Below are positions 1 to 6,940 of a stretch of 64,000 nt of DNA, piece by piece (position 1 is the first letter of the stretch; each line of letters begins with the position of its first letter). The translations under genes and the position numbers were made by a program. The notes beneath the pieces are model-generated. The model was not told the origin of the DNA, ran no database searches, and worked only from the letters and a program-made list of their open reading frames with translations. Origin of the DNA: Sandaracinobacteroides sp041675905 (GTDB lineage Bacteria > Pseudomonadota > Alphaproteobacteria > Sphingomonadales > Sphingomonadaceae); NCBI GenBank assembly GCA_041675905.1, contig JBAYSX010000012.1, positions 1-64,000 on the forward strand, given 5' to 3'.

Positions 1-122
1 CCGGTTTCGAGATGGGGAAGAATGGTCTGGGCTGCGGTCAGCAATTTCTCGGCGGTGTCGGCGAAACGGCGCGCAGCGGCAGGCGGCACGGCGGCGAGTG
101 CCGTCGAACGGGTGATCGTCAT
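1..122 (-). CDS. Hypothetical protein, N-terminal 40 residues (runs off left edge)
   Basis: A leftward reading frame opens with ATG at 122 and stays open to the window edge, giving 40 residues beginning MTITRSTALAAVPPAAARR. A GGAG ribosome-binding site lies 8 nt upstream. The start is preceded by the same purine-rich leader found before three other genes of this element, which is the best argument that the frame is real. The visible part is Ala-rich and probably helical, with no motif I recognise. Function unknown. Confidence 0.55.
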   Translation of the reverse strand, partial: MTITRSTALAAVPPAAARRFADTAEKLLTAAQTILPHLET

Positions 123-220
123 CGGGGAATCTCCGGGAGAGGCGAAGGGTGGCAAGCCAGCGGACGCTCTCTCTCAACCCGCCAGGCTCACCCCGTTCCG
201 GCCTTCCTCTCGCTCTCAAG
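123..220 (-). promoter_or_regulatory. Conserved purine-rich leader, copy 1
   Basis: Read on the minus strand this carries GAGAGCGAGAGG, then GCCGG, GGGTTGAGAGAGAG and CGGAGA just before the start codon at 122. The same ordered blocks precede the starts at 2375, 6730 and 10906. Whether it acts as promoter, operator or RNA leader cannot be told from sequence alone. Confidence 0.6.
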
Positions 221-271
221 AGCCGCGTACTGCTTGCAGGGCGTCGACTTGCGCCGGCCGTCTCGCCGCCA

Positions 272-318
272 TTGCGATGTTGATTGCATGCCTTTATACA
301 TGACCAACTACATGGTCA
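272..318 (+). promoter_or_regulatory. Promoter and operator of the toxin-antitoxin pair
   Basis: TTGCGA (272-277) and TATACA (295-300) are separated by 17 bp, a good sigma-70-type promoter. Directly after the -10 box lies a perfect inverted repeat, TGACCA-N6-TGGTCA (301-318), which ends 10 bp before the antitoxin start and touches its ribosome-binding site. Position and symmetry fit the autorepression operator that antitoxins of this kind normally bind; that role is inferred. Confidence 0.65.
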
Positions 319-328
319 GGAGCGAGTC

Positions 329-571
329 ATGGACGGTATCAACCTTGCTGACGCCAAGGCCCATTTGAGCGAACTGGTCGATCGGGTTGCCGCTGGCGAT
401 ACGATCGACATTCTCCGCCGCGGCAAGCCCGTGGCACGTCTTGAGGGAGCCAAACGCCCCCGCAAAGCGATCGACATCGCGAAGCTGCGCAAGCTGACCG
501 ATTCCCTGCCGGTACAGACCGAAAGCGCAGGCGAGTTCACCCGCGCGATGCGCGATGGCGATCGGTTCTGA
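329..571 (+). CDS. Phd/YefM-type antitoxin of a VapBC-like pair
   Basis: 80 residues. The N-terminal pattern (NLADAKAHLSELVDRVAAGD, then ILRRGKPVARL) is typical of the Phd/YefM DNA-binding fold. The C-terminal 35 residues are charged and would be the toxin-neutralising tail. I start it at ATG 329, which has CAGGAG 7 nt upstream, rather than at the in-frame ATG at 284, because the latter would run through the promoter and operator. The stop TGA shares its last base with the toxin's ATG, so the pair is translationally coupled. The inverted repeat just upstream suggests autoregulation. Probably helps stabilise the mobile element. Confidence 0.85.
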   Translation: MDGINLADAKAHLSELVDRVAAGDTIDILRRGKPVARLEGAKRPRKAIDIAKLRKLTDSLPVQTESAGEFTRAMRDGDRF

Positions 572-993
572 TGCTGTATCTCGACACGTCATTGCTGATT
601 GCGGCGCTGACGAACGAGGTGCGCACCATTGACGTGCAGGAGTGGCTCGCAGGGCAAAACCCGGAAGAGTTGATCATCAGTGACTGGGTGGTGACGGAAA
701 TGTCCTCCGCGCTCTCGATCAAGCTACGGACCGGACAGATCGATGCGCCGCAGCGAGCCGAAGTGCTGAGCCATGTTCATCAGCTTTGCAGCGAGAGCCT
801 GACAATCGTGCCGGTCGTTCCCGTCAATTTCCGAAGCGCAGCGCTGTTCGCGGATCAGTTTACGCTGAATTTGCGCGCCGGTGATGCGCTGCATCTGGCG
901 ATCGCTGCTGAACGAGGCGCGACGCTATGCACGCTGGACCGCCGCCTCGCCGAAGGGGGTATAGCCCTCGGCGCGGCGACCCGGTTGCTGTAG
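571..993 (+). CDS. vapC: VapC-like PIN-domain toxin
   Basis: 140 residues, the usual length for a PIN-domain ribonuclease toxin. The acidic metal-binding residues expected in VapC are present: D5 (MLYLD), E43 (VVTEMSS), D105 (LRAGDALHLA) and D123 (CTLDRRL). It is immediately downstream of, and overlaps by one base, a Phd/YefM-type antitoxin. VapC toxins cut tRNA or rRNA to arrest translation when the antitoxin is lost; the target here cannot be predicted. All four acidic residues are intact, so it is probably active. Confidence 0.9.
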   Translation: MLYLDTSLLIAALTNEVRTIDVQEWLAGQNPEELIISDWVVTEMSSALSIKLRTGQIDAPQRAEVLSHVHQLCSESLTIVPVVPVNFRSAALFADQFTLNLRAGDALHLAIAAERGATLCTLDRRLAEGGIALGAATRLL

Positions 994-1026
994 GCCCACG
1001 ACACCAACCCGCTCTGGCAGGCAGGC

Positions 1027-1060
1027 AAAAAAAGGGGCGATCCCGTCCGGGACCGCCCCT
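1027..1060 (-). terminator. Rho-independent terminator after the DUF7007-like gene
   Basis: A strong hairpin (1034-1059; arms GGGGCGATCCCG and CGGGACCGCCCC with one mismatch) is followed on the minus strand by seven U. It lies 6 bp after the stop of the leftward gene ending at 1066, and also separates it from the convergent vapC. Confidence 0.85.
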
Positions 1061-1065
1061 CATGC

Positions 1066-1872
1066 TCAGAATTGCCGATGCCGCGCCGTGTCGATCACAA
1101 AGCCGAAGCGGCCGGGAGAATATTCATCGGCCGGGACGAGGTAGCGCCGTTCGACGCTGTCCCCGCGTCGCCCGCCAAGCGTGGCGATACACTCCGTCAT
1201 GCCCGGCCAGGTGTCGGAGCGCAGGGCGGCGATCACGATCCAATCCTGCCCATGCGCCTGCGCGAACAGGCGCTGGTCATGGGTGAAGGATTCGCCGGGA
1301 TTGAGCGGGCGACCATGCACGGCTTCCCAACAGTCGGGATAGGTGTCACGCAACGCCTTTTCCGCATGTCGGCGCTCCAGGGCGGTGAAGAGGTCGGGAT
1401 AGCCGAAGGCGACCTTCGACCATTCCGCGTCCTCTTCGAACCAACCGCCAGCAACGCGCAGTGCCCTTGGCATCTCCGCGTTTCGCGCGCGGTCGAGTTT
1501 GAAGCCGCCGTGGCTCGCCGTTGAATGGAAGACCACGCCTTCAGCATAGATCTCGCTGCTCTGGGACATGCCCCAGGGCGTCGAGACACGCTTGTCACCG
1601 CGCTTGCGCTCAAGGCCAAGCAATTCCGTGCGATGCTGAACCTGCTCCGCGATGTGATCATGGAAGGCGGCCTCGTCGGCGACCACAGCGACGGCGCCAT
1701 GGAAATCTTCGCGTGTCCATTGGTGCATCGGTCGGCGCAGCCGCCACGCATTGGCGCTCCGCAATCCGCTTCTGCCGGGGATTGCGGCATAGGCGATGTC
1801 GCAGATGAGCGCGGCCGGATCACCTTCGGCGGTCCGGCCGTAGGTGGCCGGGATGGATGGCGCCTGGTTCAT
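1066..1872 (-). CDS. DUF7007-like hypothetical protein
   Basis: 268 residues, no signal peptide or membrane segment. The middle (about residues 100-215) contains VVFHSTASHGGFKL, then GWFEEDAEW and a stretch ending ALRDTYPDCWEAVHG. I associate this pattern with DUF7007 proteins on plasmids and integrative elements, from memory and not by search. The ATG overlaps the stop of the upstream gene by 4 bp, so the two are translationally coupled. It is the last gene of its unit, followed by a strong terminator. Biochemical role unknown. Confidence 0.65.
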   Translation of the reverse strand: MNQAPSIPATYGRTAEGDPAALICDIAYAAIPGRSGLRSANAWRLRRPMHQWTREDFHGAVAVVADEAAFHDHIAEQVQHRTELLGLERKRGDKRVSTPWGMSQSSEIYAEGVVFHSTASHGGFKLDRARNAEMPRALRVAGGWFEEDAEWSKVAFGYPDLFTALERRHAEKALRDTYPDCWEAVHGRPLNPGESFTHDQRLFAQAHGQDWIVIAALRSDTWPGMTECIATLGGRRGDSVERRYLVPADEYSPGRFGFVIDTARHRQF

Positions 1873-2375
1873 GCCGCCCTCCCGAGCTGGACCGGGACCT
1901 CGTCGTCCTCGACCGTTTCCAGAACGAGATTGGAATAGCGGTTGCTCGCGGCCCAGGCTTCGGCTGCCGCCATATCGGGAGCCAGATGCCGAAGTTCGTC
2001 CTTGCCGTTCCAGCGGGTGAGCACGCGCACCATGCCGGGTTGTGGACGTTCGAGGACCTCGAAACGCAAATCCGTGGTCACGAGATAATGGCGACGCACG
2101 ATGATGATGGGCGTGCCATCGGACGTATAGGTGCCTTCATGCAGCACGAAACCCGCGGGATAGGATGGGGCGCCCGGCAATTTCTTGACCAGACGGCCGC
2201 TGCTGTTGCGGCTTTGCCAGGCGCGCAGCTTTCTGGTGTGCCGGGCCGGCGGCTGCGGGGTGTCGTCAAAGTAACGAAGCACTGTGCCGAGCGAAACGAC
2301 CGCGAGGACCGCGTCGGCATCGAGCACGGCGGCCGCGCCGTTCATCGGGCGGGCGGCGGTAGGGACAGGTGACAT
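1869..2375 (-). CDS. Hypothetical mobile-element protein (168 aa)
   Basis: 168 residues, start ATG at 2375 with CGGAGA 6 nt upstream and a copy of the conserved leader before it. A longer frame reaching 2573 exists but would translate through the leader, so I reject it. The centre has a beta-rich pattern (FVLHEGTYTSDGTPIIIVRR, LRFEVLER, MVRVLTRWNGKDELRHL) and the C-terminus is acidic. No catalytic motif recognised. The stop overlaps the DUF7007-like start (ATGA), so both form one operon driven from the leader. Confidence 0.65.
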   Translation of the reverse strand: MSPVPTAARPMNGAAAVLDADAVLAVVSLGTVLRYFDDTPQPPARHTRKLRAWQSRNSSGRLVKKLPGAPSYPAGFVLHEGTYTSDGTPIIIVRRHYLVTTDLRFEVLERPQPGMVRVLTRWNGKDELRHLAPDMAAAEAWAASNRYSNLVLETVEDDEVPVQLGRAA

Positions 2376-2469
2376 GGAGCATCTCCGGGAGAGCAGGAAG
2401 AGGCGAGCCGCCGACCGCTCTCTCTCAAGCCGGGCAACTCGCCCGCTTCCCGCCGCCCTCTCGCTCTGG
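2376..2469 (-). promoter_or_regulatory. Conserved purine-rich leader, copy 2
   Basis: Minus-strand order: GAGCGAGAGGG, a G/C-rich stretch, GGCTTGAGAGAGAGCGG, then CTCTCCCGGAGA immediately before the start at 2375. It matches the leaders before 122, 6730 and 10906 in order and spacing of the blocks, and is closest to copy 1. Confidence 0.6.
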
Positions 2470-2502
2470 CCGCCGGCCCATTCGGGACCGGCGGCAGGCG
2501 AT

Positions 2503-2697
2503 TCAGCCCTTGAGGCCGCCGCTGGCCACGTCAGCAAGCCACTGGCTCGCCTCATCAAAATCTCCATCGTCATCGTCCAGGATGGCGGCGAGCGCCAACG
2601 CGCCGTTGCGACCGAGCTGGCCGAGGCGTTGCATGGCTGCGAGCAGCACCGGCGCCAGAGCCTCAGGGTTCGCGGTGCTGATGTCAGAAATCTTCAT
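2503..2697 (-). CDS. Small hypothetical protein (64 aa)
   Basis: 64 residues beginning MKISDISTANPEALAPVLL. A GGAG lies 8 nt before the ATG. The first half looks helical, and an acidic patch (ILDDDDGDFDEASQW) follows. It sits between a terminator-like hairpin on its 5' side and leader copy 2 on its 3' side, so it may be its own short unit. No family recognised. Confidence 0.55.
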   Translation of the reverse strand: MKISDISTANPEALAPVLLAAMQRLGQLGRNGALALAAILDDDDGDFDEASQWLADVASGGLKG

Positions 2698-2724
2698 GGG
2701 TCAGTCTCCATTGCTCATGGTGGG

Positions 2725-2749
2725 AAAAGGCTGGGCGAGAGGCGCCCAG
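2725..2749 (-). terminator. Terminator between the 251-aa and 64-aa genes
   Basis: Hairpin with 7-bp arms (CTGGGCG / CGCCCAG, 2731-2749), followed on the minus strand by CCTTTT. It lies about 43 bp after the stop of the gene ending at 2792. Confidence 0.6.
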
Positions 2750-2791
2750 ACCGGGATTGCCGGCGACCGACATGCCGCCGGCCTGCGCCGT

Positions 2792-3547
2792 TCAGCGGGC
2801 AGTCTGCTTGCGGTTCGAGGCGATACGCAGCGCGGCCAGCGCCGCATTGAAGGAGGCCTCGGCTTCGCCGGGTTGGGGATCGAAGGCGGCTACGACGCCC
2901 AGCGCAGCCTCGCGAATGTCCTCATCCGTCACATCGCCGGCGGTAACGCCTTCGGGCGCCTCGGTCTCTGCGATCACGTCGAGCGTCGAGCGGACATGCT
3001 CTTCGCCCAGGCGCAGGAGAACATGGGTGCCGATGCCCGGTTCGACGCCGAGCGGGCCATATTCGGCAATGCCGAGCATCTCATCGAGCATGGATTCGGT
3101 CGAACGGACCATGATGTCGTCGGCCGTGATCAGCACCGCCATTCCGCCGAACCCGTCGGGCCGCATCCTGGTACAGGTCCAGGACGAGACCACCGAAACA
3201 TAGGCGAGTAGCGGCGCGCGCTGGACGATGCCCTGGAAAATCGCTTCCCAACTTGTGTCGGTCATGTCGAGCTGAAGGTAGGCGGCATCCGCATCGAGCT
3301 TGGCGAGTTCGGCGCGGACGATGTCGGCCGCCCGGCTCTCGCTGTCCCCGGACGCGGCGAGTGCGGCGCGGACCTCGTCGGCAGGATAGGCGGGCATGTC
3401 GTTGATGCCCTGCTCGGCGTAGAAATAGAGGCCATCGCCATCGGGTTCGCTGGTGAATATCCGCGAGAGGATCAGGCGCTCGAGAGGTGTCATGGCGGCC
3501 AGCGGAATACTGGGCTGAACTACCGTGGGTGAGAAATAATCAGCCAT
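2792..3547 (-). CDS. Hypothetical mobile-element protein (251 aa)
   Basis: 251 residues, soluble and acidic, ATG at 3547 with GGAG 8 nt upstream. An N-terminal region (PLERLILSRIFTSEPDGDG, then LYFYAEQG) is followed by a helical part and a stretch containing SSWTCTRMRPDGFGGMAVLI. No catalytic motif recognised. It has its own terminator downstream and a GC-rich terminator upstream, so it may be transcribed alone or by read-through from the genes to its right. The neighbourhood suggests an accessory function of the element. Confidence 0.6.
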   Translation of the reverse strand: MADYFSPTVVQPSIPLAAMTPLERLILSRIFTSEPDGDGLYFYAEQGINDMPAYPADEVRAALAASGDSESRAADIVRAELAKLDADAAYLQLDMTDTSWEAIFQGIVQRAPLLAYVSVVSSWTCTRMRPDGFGGMAVLITADDIMVRSTESMLDEMLGIAEYGPLGVEPGIGTHVLLRLGEEHVRSTLDVIAETEAPEGVTAGDVTDEDIREAALGVVAAFDPQPGEAEASFNAALAALRIASNRKQTAR

Positions 3548-3567
3548 GGAAAGTCTCCGTAAAACGC

Positions 3568-3594
3568 GAAAGCCCGGCGCGAGGCCGGGCTTTC
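3568..3594. terminator. Intergenic hairpin, perfect 11-bp stem
   Basis: GAAAGCCCGGC and its exact complement flank a 5-nt loop. AAA/TTT inside the arms gives short U tracts in both directions. It lies between the leftward genes ending at 3617 and starting at 3547. A very similar GCCCGG...CCGGGC hairpin occurs at 4491-4514. Confidence 0.7.
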
Positions 3595-3616
3595 GGGAAG
3601 GATGGAAATTCGGGGA

Positions 3617-3994
3617 TCAGGATTCCGGCGGCGACTGGACGGCGAATGGATCCACGATTCTGCCGAGCGGCTGCGCCCGGCTCATCCAGCGCTCGGGCCG
3701 GATGCAGCGCACCCAGTCAGCGAAACTCGGGATAAAGCCGAGATCTTCCAGAATATGCTGCTCGCCGATGAGACGAACCGGGACGACGCGGCCGGTCGAG
3801 ATGGTGATCGTCGTCCCAAAGACGTGCTCTAATTCGAACACACCTTGGGCGTGGTGACGCAGCGCGCGGTGCCGGAAATCCGCGGTGATTTCCTTGGAGG
3901 GCTCGTCGAACCATTGGTGGAGCCGCAAATAGTCTTCGGGTTCGCCGCCCCATTTGCGCACCGACGACAGGGCGTGATGATAGCAATGTCCCAT
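3617..3994 (-). CDS. DUF6915-like hypothetical protein
   Basis: 125 residues beginning MGHCYHHALSSVRKWGG. The N-terminal HCYHHA and the later RHRALRHHAQG, VPVRLIGEQHILEDLG and FIPSFADWVRCI fit the small DUF6915 family of mobile elements as I remember it. The several conserved-looking His residues could bind a metal, which is speculation. I start at 3994, where GAGGAGG precedes the ATG, not at a longer frame reaching 4081 that would overlap the upstream gene. It follows the DUF6878-like gene by 10 bp, so the two are probably co-transcribed. Confidence 0.7.
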   Translation of the reverse strand: MGHCYHHALSSVRKWGGEPEDYLRLHQWFDEPSKEITADFRHRALRHHAQGVFELEHVFGTTITISTGRVVPVRLIGEQHILEDLGFIPSFADWVRCIRPERWMSRAQPLGRIVDPFAVQSPPES

Positions 3995-4004
3995 CGCATC
4001 CTCC

Positions 4005-4472
4005 TCAGAAGTCGTGCTGGAAGGAGTTGACGGCGGTGAAGCGCGCATTGTGGTCGAGCGTGACGGTCTCGGCCGCGACATCGAACGTCACCTCGCCATA
4101 GGCGCCGTCATTGTCTTCCCACCAGGGATAGAGGCGGTAGATCAGCTCCTCGGCGAAATCGCCGATCGCCCCGTTTAAGTCGGTACGGCGGGACTTGGCG
4201 CCACCGCCCGTTTCGTCAGCATAGCTGAGATCGACAATTATGCCGGGCACGTCGACGATCTCGGAGCCTGCACAGGCGACGATGTTGTCGATGCGCCCTT
4301 CATCGCCAGATCCGTCGTAACCGACCGTGAGTTCGGTGATTCGGGCATCGCGAAGCGCGCTGAACAACACCGCCTTGTTGAGCGGGAAGATCTTTTCGGC
4401 GAGGCGCTTTCGCGCCGTCTCGCGCTCCTGCCAGCTTTCCTGGACGGCGGCGAAATCGGGATTGGTGGACAT
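4005..4472 (-). CDS. DUF6878-like hypothetical protein
   Basis: 155 residues, start ATG 4472 with GGAG 8 nt upstream. The pattern VGYDGSGDEGRIDNI followed near the C-terminus by WWEDNDGAYGEVTFD and TVTLDHNARF is the hallmark I associate with DUF6878 proteins. Function unknown; the family occurs on plasmids and integrative elements. First gene of a short unit with the DUF6915-like gene, behind the terminator of the parB-like gene. Confidence 0.75.
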   Translation of the reverse strand: MSTNPDFAAVQESWQERETARKRLAEKIFPLNKAVLFSALRDARITELTVGYDGSGDEGRIDNIVACAGSEIVDVPGIIVDLSYADETGGGAKSRRTDLNGAIGDFAEELIYRLYPWWEDNDGAYGEVTFDVAAETVTLDHNARFTAVNSFQHDF

Positions 4473-4490
4473 GGATGGTCTCCAGAAAAT

Positions 4491-4514
4491 GAAAAGCCCG
4501 GCGCGTGGCCGGGC
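4491..4514 (-). terminator. Terminator after the parB-like gene
   Basis: GCCCGG (4496-4501) pairs with CCGGGC (4509-4514), and four U follow on the minus strand. It lies 60 bp after the stop of the ParB-like gene and 19 bp before the DUF6878-like start. Confidence 0.65.
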
Positions 4515-4573
4515 AATCAAGGGTGAAAAAAGGGGACGGCGGAACGGCGCTGGACCGCCCCGCCGCCCGGAAG

Positions 4574-6730
4574 TCAGGCCGCGATGGCGAGATCGTCGCC
4601 GTCCTGATCATTGTCCGCGTCAGGTTCAGTGGACCCAGACTGGGCATCATCGCCGTCGAGGAAGGCTGGCAGCGCCTCGGCTCCAGCGGCCAGCGGCAGA
4701 GGTTCGTCGATCACCGGCGTCCGCAGCGGTTCGGGGAGCCAGTCGCTGTCGGAGAGCAGCCGTTCGGCCTCGCGGGCCATGTCGCCCTTCTTCAGATGAT
4801 CGATCAAGCCAGCGGTCTGCGGCCCCTTGGCCTCGGCCACCGCTTCAAGGATACGCGGCTTGGTGACCCGGTTGAGGTAGTTGTCGAACGTCGGCCGCCA
4901 GCCTGCGCCGATCATGTCGAGACCCACCGCGCGCGCCAGGACATCGGCATGGTCGATCCGCCGTGCAACGCCGTGCGCCGAGACCCGGCCGCCGCCATGC
5001 TTGGGGACCGGCTCCCATTGCGCGTTCACCGCATATGCGGCGCAATGCGCGAACAGGGCCGCCTGATCGCCGCCGTCGAACTGCTGGATCGCGTCCCAGG
5101 CATCCTTTTCGGACTTGGGCAGCCGGTCCTTCCAGGCGGCATGACGGTCCTGGATCGAGGCGGCCGAGGCGCTGCTACGCAGGTCCGACGACTGGAACGG
5201 CATATAGACGCGGTTCAGCGACAGCTCCATGCAGGTCTCGCTGCTCACCGTGTAGAAGGCGGAGAGCACCATGGCGTGCAGCACGGCGGCGAAGGCCACC
5301 GACGGATTCTGCGCGAAGGCGTCCTGCAAGGCGAGCGTGCGCGCGGCCGTCAGTTCAGCGACGAGCCGGTCGGGAAGCGGCTTGATGAGGTCCTCATCCT
5401 CATCGTCCCCGGCGACGGCCGTGACCGGCTGACCCGCCGGAGCGTTGTCAGGTTCCGCTTTGACCGACACGGGGCCATCCTCGTCCGAACCAGTGACCGT
5501 CGAGGCGATATCTCCGTCCTCGACCTGCTCGGCGTCCGCCGCTTCATCCTCGGCGCGGACATAGCCACGGTCGATATAGAGGGTGCCGTCATCCTCCAGC
5601 CCGACGAACACGCCGGAGATCGCGACGTCGGTCGGATCATAGACCCTGCGGCCCTGGGTCAGCACACCCAGTTCGACGTTGATCGCTTTGACCCGCGCCT
5701 CAACCTCGGCGGGAATGTCGCCGCGGCCGTCCCATTCGGCTTCGAGCGCATCGGCTTCGGTGCGCAAGGCGCCGATCCGCGCTTCCTGCTCCTCGGTCGG
5801 CGGTTCCTGCGTGGCGTCGATCGCGCGGCAGTCCTCGTCATAGCCATAGGGCAGATCGACCAGCGCCTCGACCCACTTCCAGCCCTCGGCCAGGATAGTC
5901 TCGGACTCGGCGCGCAGCTTCTCGTCGACCAGCCGATCGAGCAGCGCCGGGTCCGAGAGCCAGCCGCCGTCATCGGGTTCGAACAGGTCGCGGATCGGCG
6001 CGGAACCGCCCGCAGCGAGATAAGCGTCGATCCCGATGAACAGGACGCGCTTGTCTGTGACCTCGACCTTGTCCTCCAGCAGCTTCGACTTGATGAACCA
6101 AGGCGTCCTGTTGCTGCTATGGGCAAGCTGGTCCCACAGATCCTCCTGTCGCCGATGATCGTCGGTGACGGTGAAGGCCATGAGCTGATCGAGCGTCATC
6201 TCGCCCTCGGCATAGATCTCGTGCAGCCTGGCCGAGACCGACGCCAGCTTCAGACGCTGGCGCACCACGGCCGGGGTGACCCGGAAATGCGCGGCGATCG
6301 CCTCGTCGCCTTCGCCCTTGTCGCTGAGGCGCTGCATCGCCCGGAACTCGTCGAGCGGGTGGAGCGGTTCGCGGAAGGTGTTCTCGGCGAGCGAGTCCTC
6401 CTCTGCGAGAACTGCGTCATCGGCCGCCTTGACGACGCAGGGCACAGGCACGGTCTTCAGCGCCCGCTTGCGCTTCACGAGGCTCGCGATGGCGAGATAG
6501 CGGCGGCCCCCGGCCGGGATTTCGAACAGGCCGGTCTCATCGCCATGCTCGTCGAGCTGGGGGCGGACATTGAGGCCGGTGAGCAGGCCGCGCCGTTCGA
6601 TATCATTGGCCAGATCCTCAATCGTCACGCCATTCTTCACGCGGCGCACGTTGGACTGGGACAGCACCAGCTTGTCGAAGGGAATGTCCCGCGACTGGTT
6701 GAGGCTGATTTTGGGAAGGGCTTTCGCCAT
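4574..6730 (-). CDS. Large ParB/RepB/Spo0J-type DNA-binding protein
   Basis: 718 residues, more than twice the length of a classical ParB. An N-terminal ParB domain (about 15-125) contains SQSNVRR, the box AGGRRYLAIAS in the place of the GERRxRA motif, and SLAENTFREPLHPLDEF. A helix-turn-helix region (about 140-170, AAHFRVTPAVVRQRLKLA) follows. The remaining ~550 residues include a very acidic linker and a helical C-terminal half unlike chromosomal ParB. Start at 6730 with CGGAGA upstream and leader copy 3. No parA is adjacent, so it may act as a regulator or in element maintenance rather than segregation. It is transcribed alone, with a terminator behind it. Confidence 0.85.
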   Translation of the reverse strand: MAKALPKISLNQSRDIPFDKLVLSQSNVRRVKNGVTIEDLANDIERRGLLTGLNVRPQLDEHGDETGLFEIPAGGRRYLAIASLVKRKRALKTVPVPCVVKAADDAVLAEEDSLAENTFREPLHPLDEFRAMQRLSDKGEGDEAIAAHFRVTPAVVRQRLKLASVSARLHEIYAEGEMTLDQLMAFTVTDDHRRQEDLWDQLAHSSNRTPWFIKSKLLEDKVEVTDKRVLFIGIDAYLAAGGSAPIRDLFEPDDGGWLSDPALLDRLVDEKLRAESETILAEGWKWVEALVDLPYGYDEDCRAIDATQEPPTEEQEARIGALRTEADALEAEWDGRGDIPAEVEARVKAINVELGVLTQGRRVYDPTDVAISGVFVGLEDDGTLYIDRGYVRAEDEAADAEQVEDGDIASTVTGSDEDGPVSVKAEPDNAPAGQPVTAVAGDDEDEDLIKPLPDRLVAELTAARTLALQDAFAQNPSVAFAAVLHAMVLSAFYTVSSETCMELSLNRVYMPFQSSDLRSSASAASIQDRHAAWKDRLPKSEKDAWDAIQQFDGGDQAALFAHCAAYAVNAQWEPVPKHGGGRVSAHGVARRIDHADVLARAVGLDMIGAGWRPTFDNYLNRVTKPRILEAVAEAKGPQTAGLIDHLKKGDMAREAERLLSDSDWLPEPLRTPVIDEPLPLAAGAEALPAFLDGDDAQSGSTEPDADNDQDGDDLAIAA

Positions 6731-6820
6731 GACACGTCTCCGCGACGGGCGGTCGGAAGACTCTCTCCCAACCTCCAACCCGTCACGAAAAATCAGGCCA
6801 CCCTCTCACTCTCTTCGCTG
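6731..6820 (-). promoter_or_regulatory. Conserved purine-rich leader, copy 3
   Basis: Minus-strand blocks: GAGAGTGAGAGGG, GGCC, TTTTTCGTGACGGGTTG, GGGAGAGAG and CGTCGCGGAGAC, ending 6 nt before the parB-like ATG. It is most similar to copy 4, with which it shares TTTTCGTGACGGGTTG and GTCGCGGAGAC exactly. Confidence 0.65.
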
Positions 6821-6940
6821 TTGCTCGGGGTGCTGGCGGCTGCGCACGACATCATGCGCCATGGCCAGGTCATGCGATCATCATGAATTGCTGCAATCCG
6901 TATCGCCGCAATTACGCGAATACGGCCGGGAGAGACGTGG

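Noticed and set aside
4505..6886. 793-residue open frame on the plus strand, antisense to the parB-like gene
   Set aside because: It mirrors the ParB-like gene, whose motifs are clear, and encodes a low-complexity Arg/Gly/Val-rich sequence without family features. It is a GC-rich shadow.
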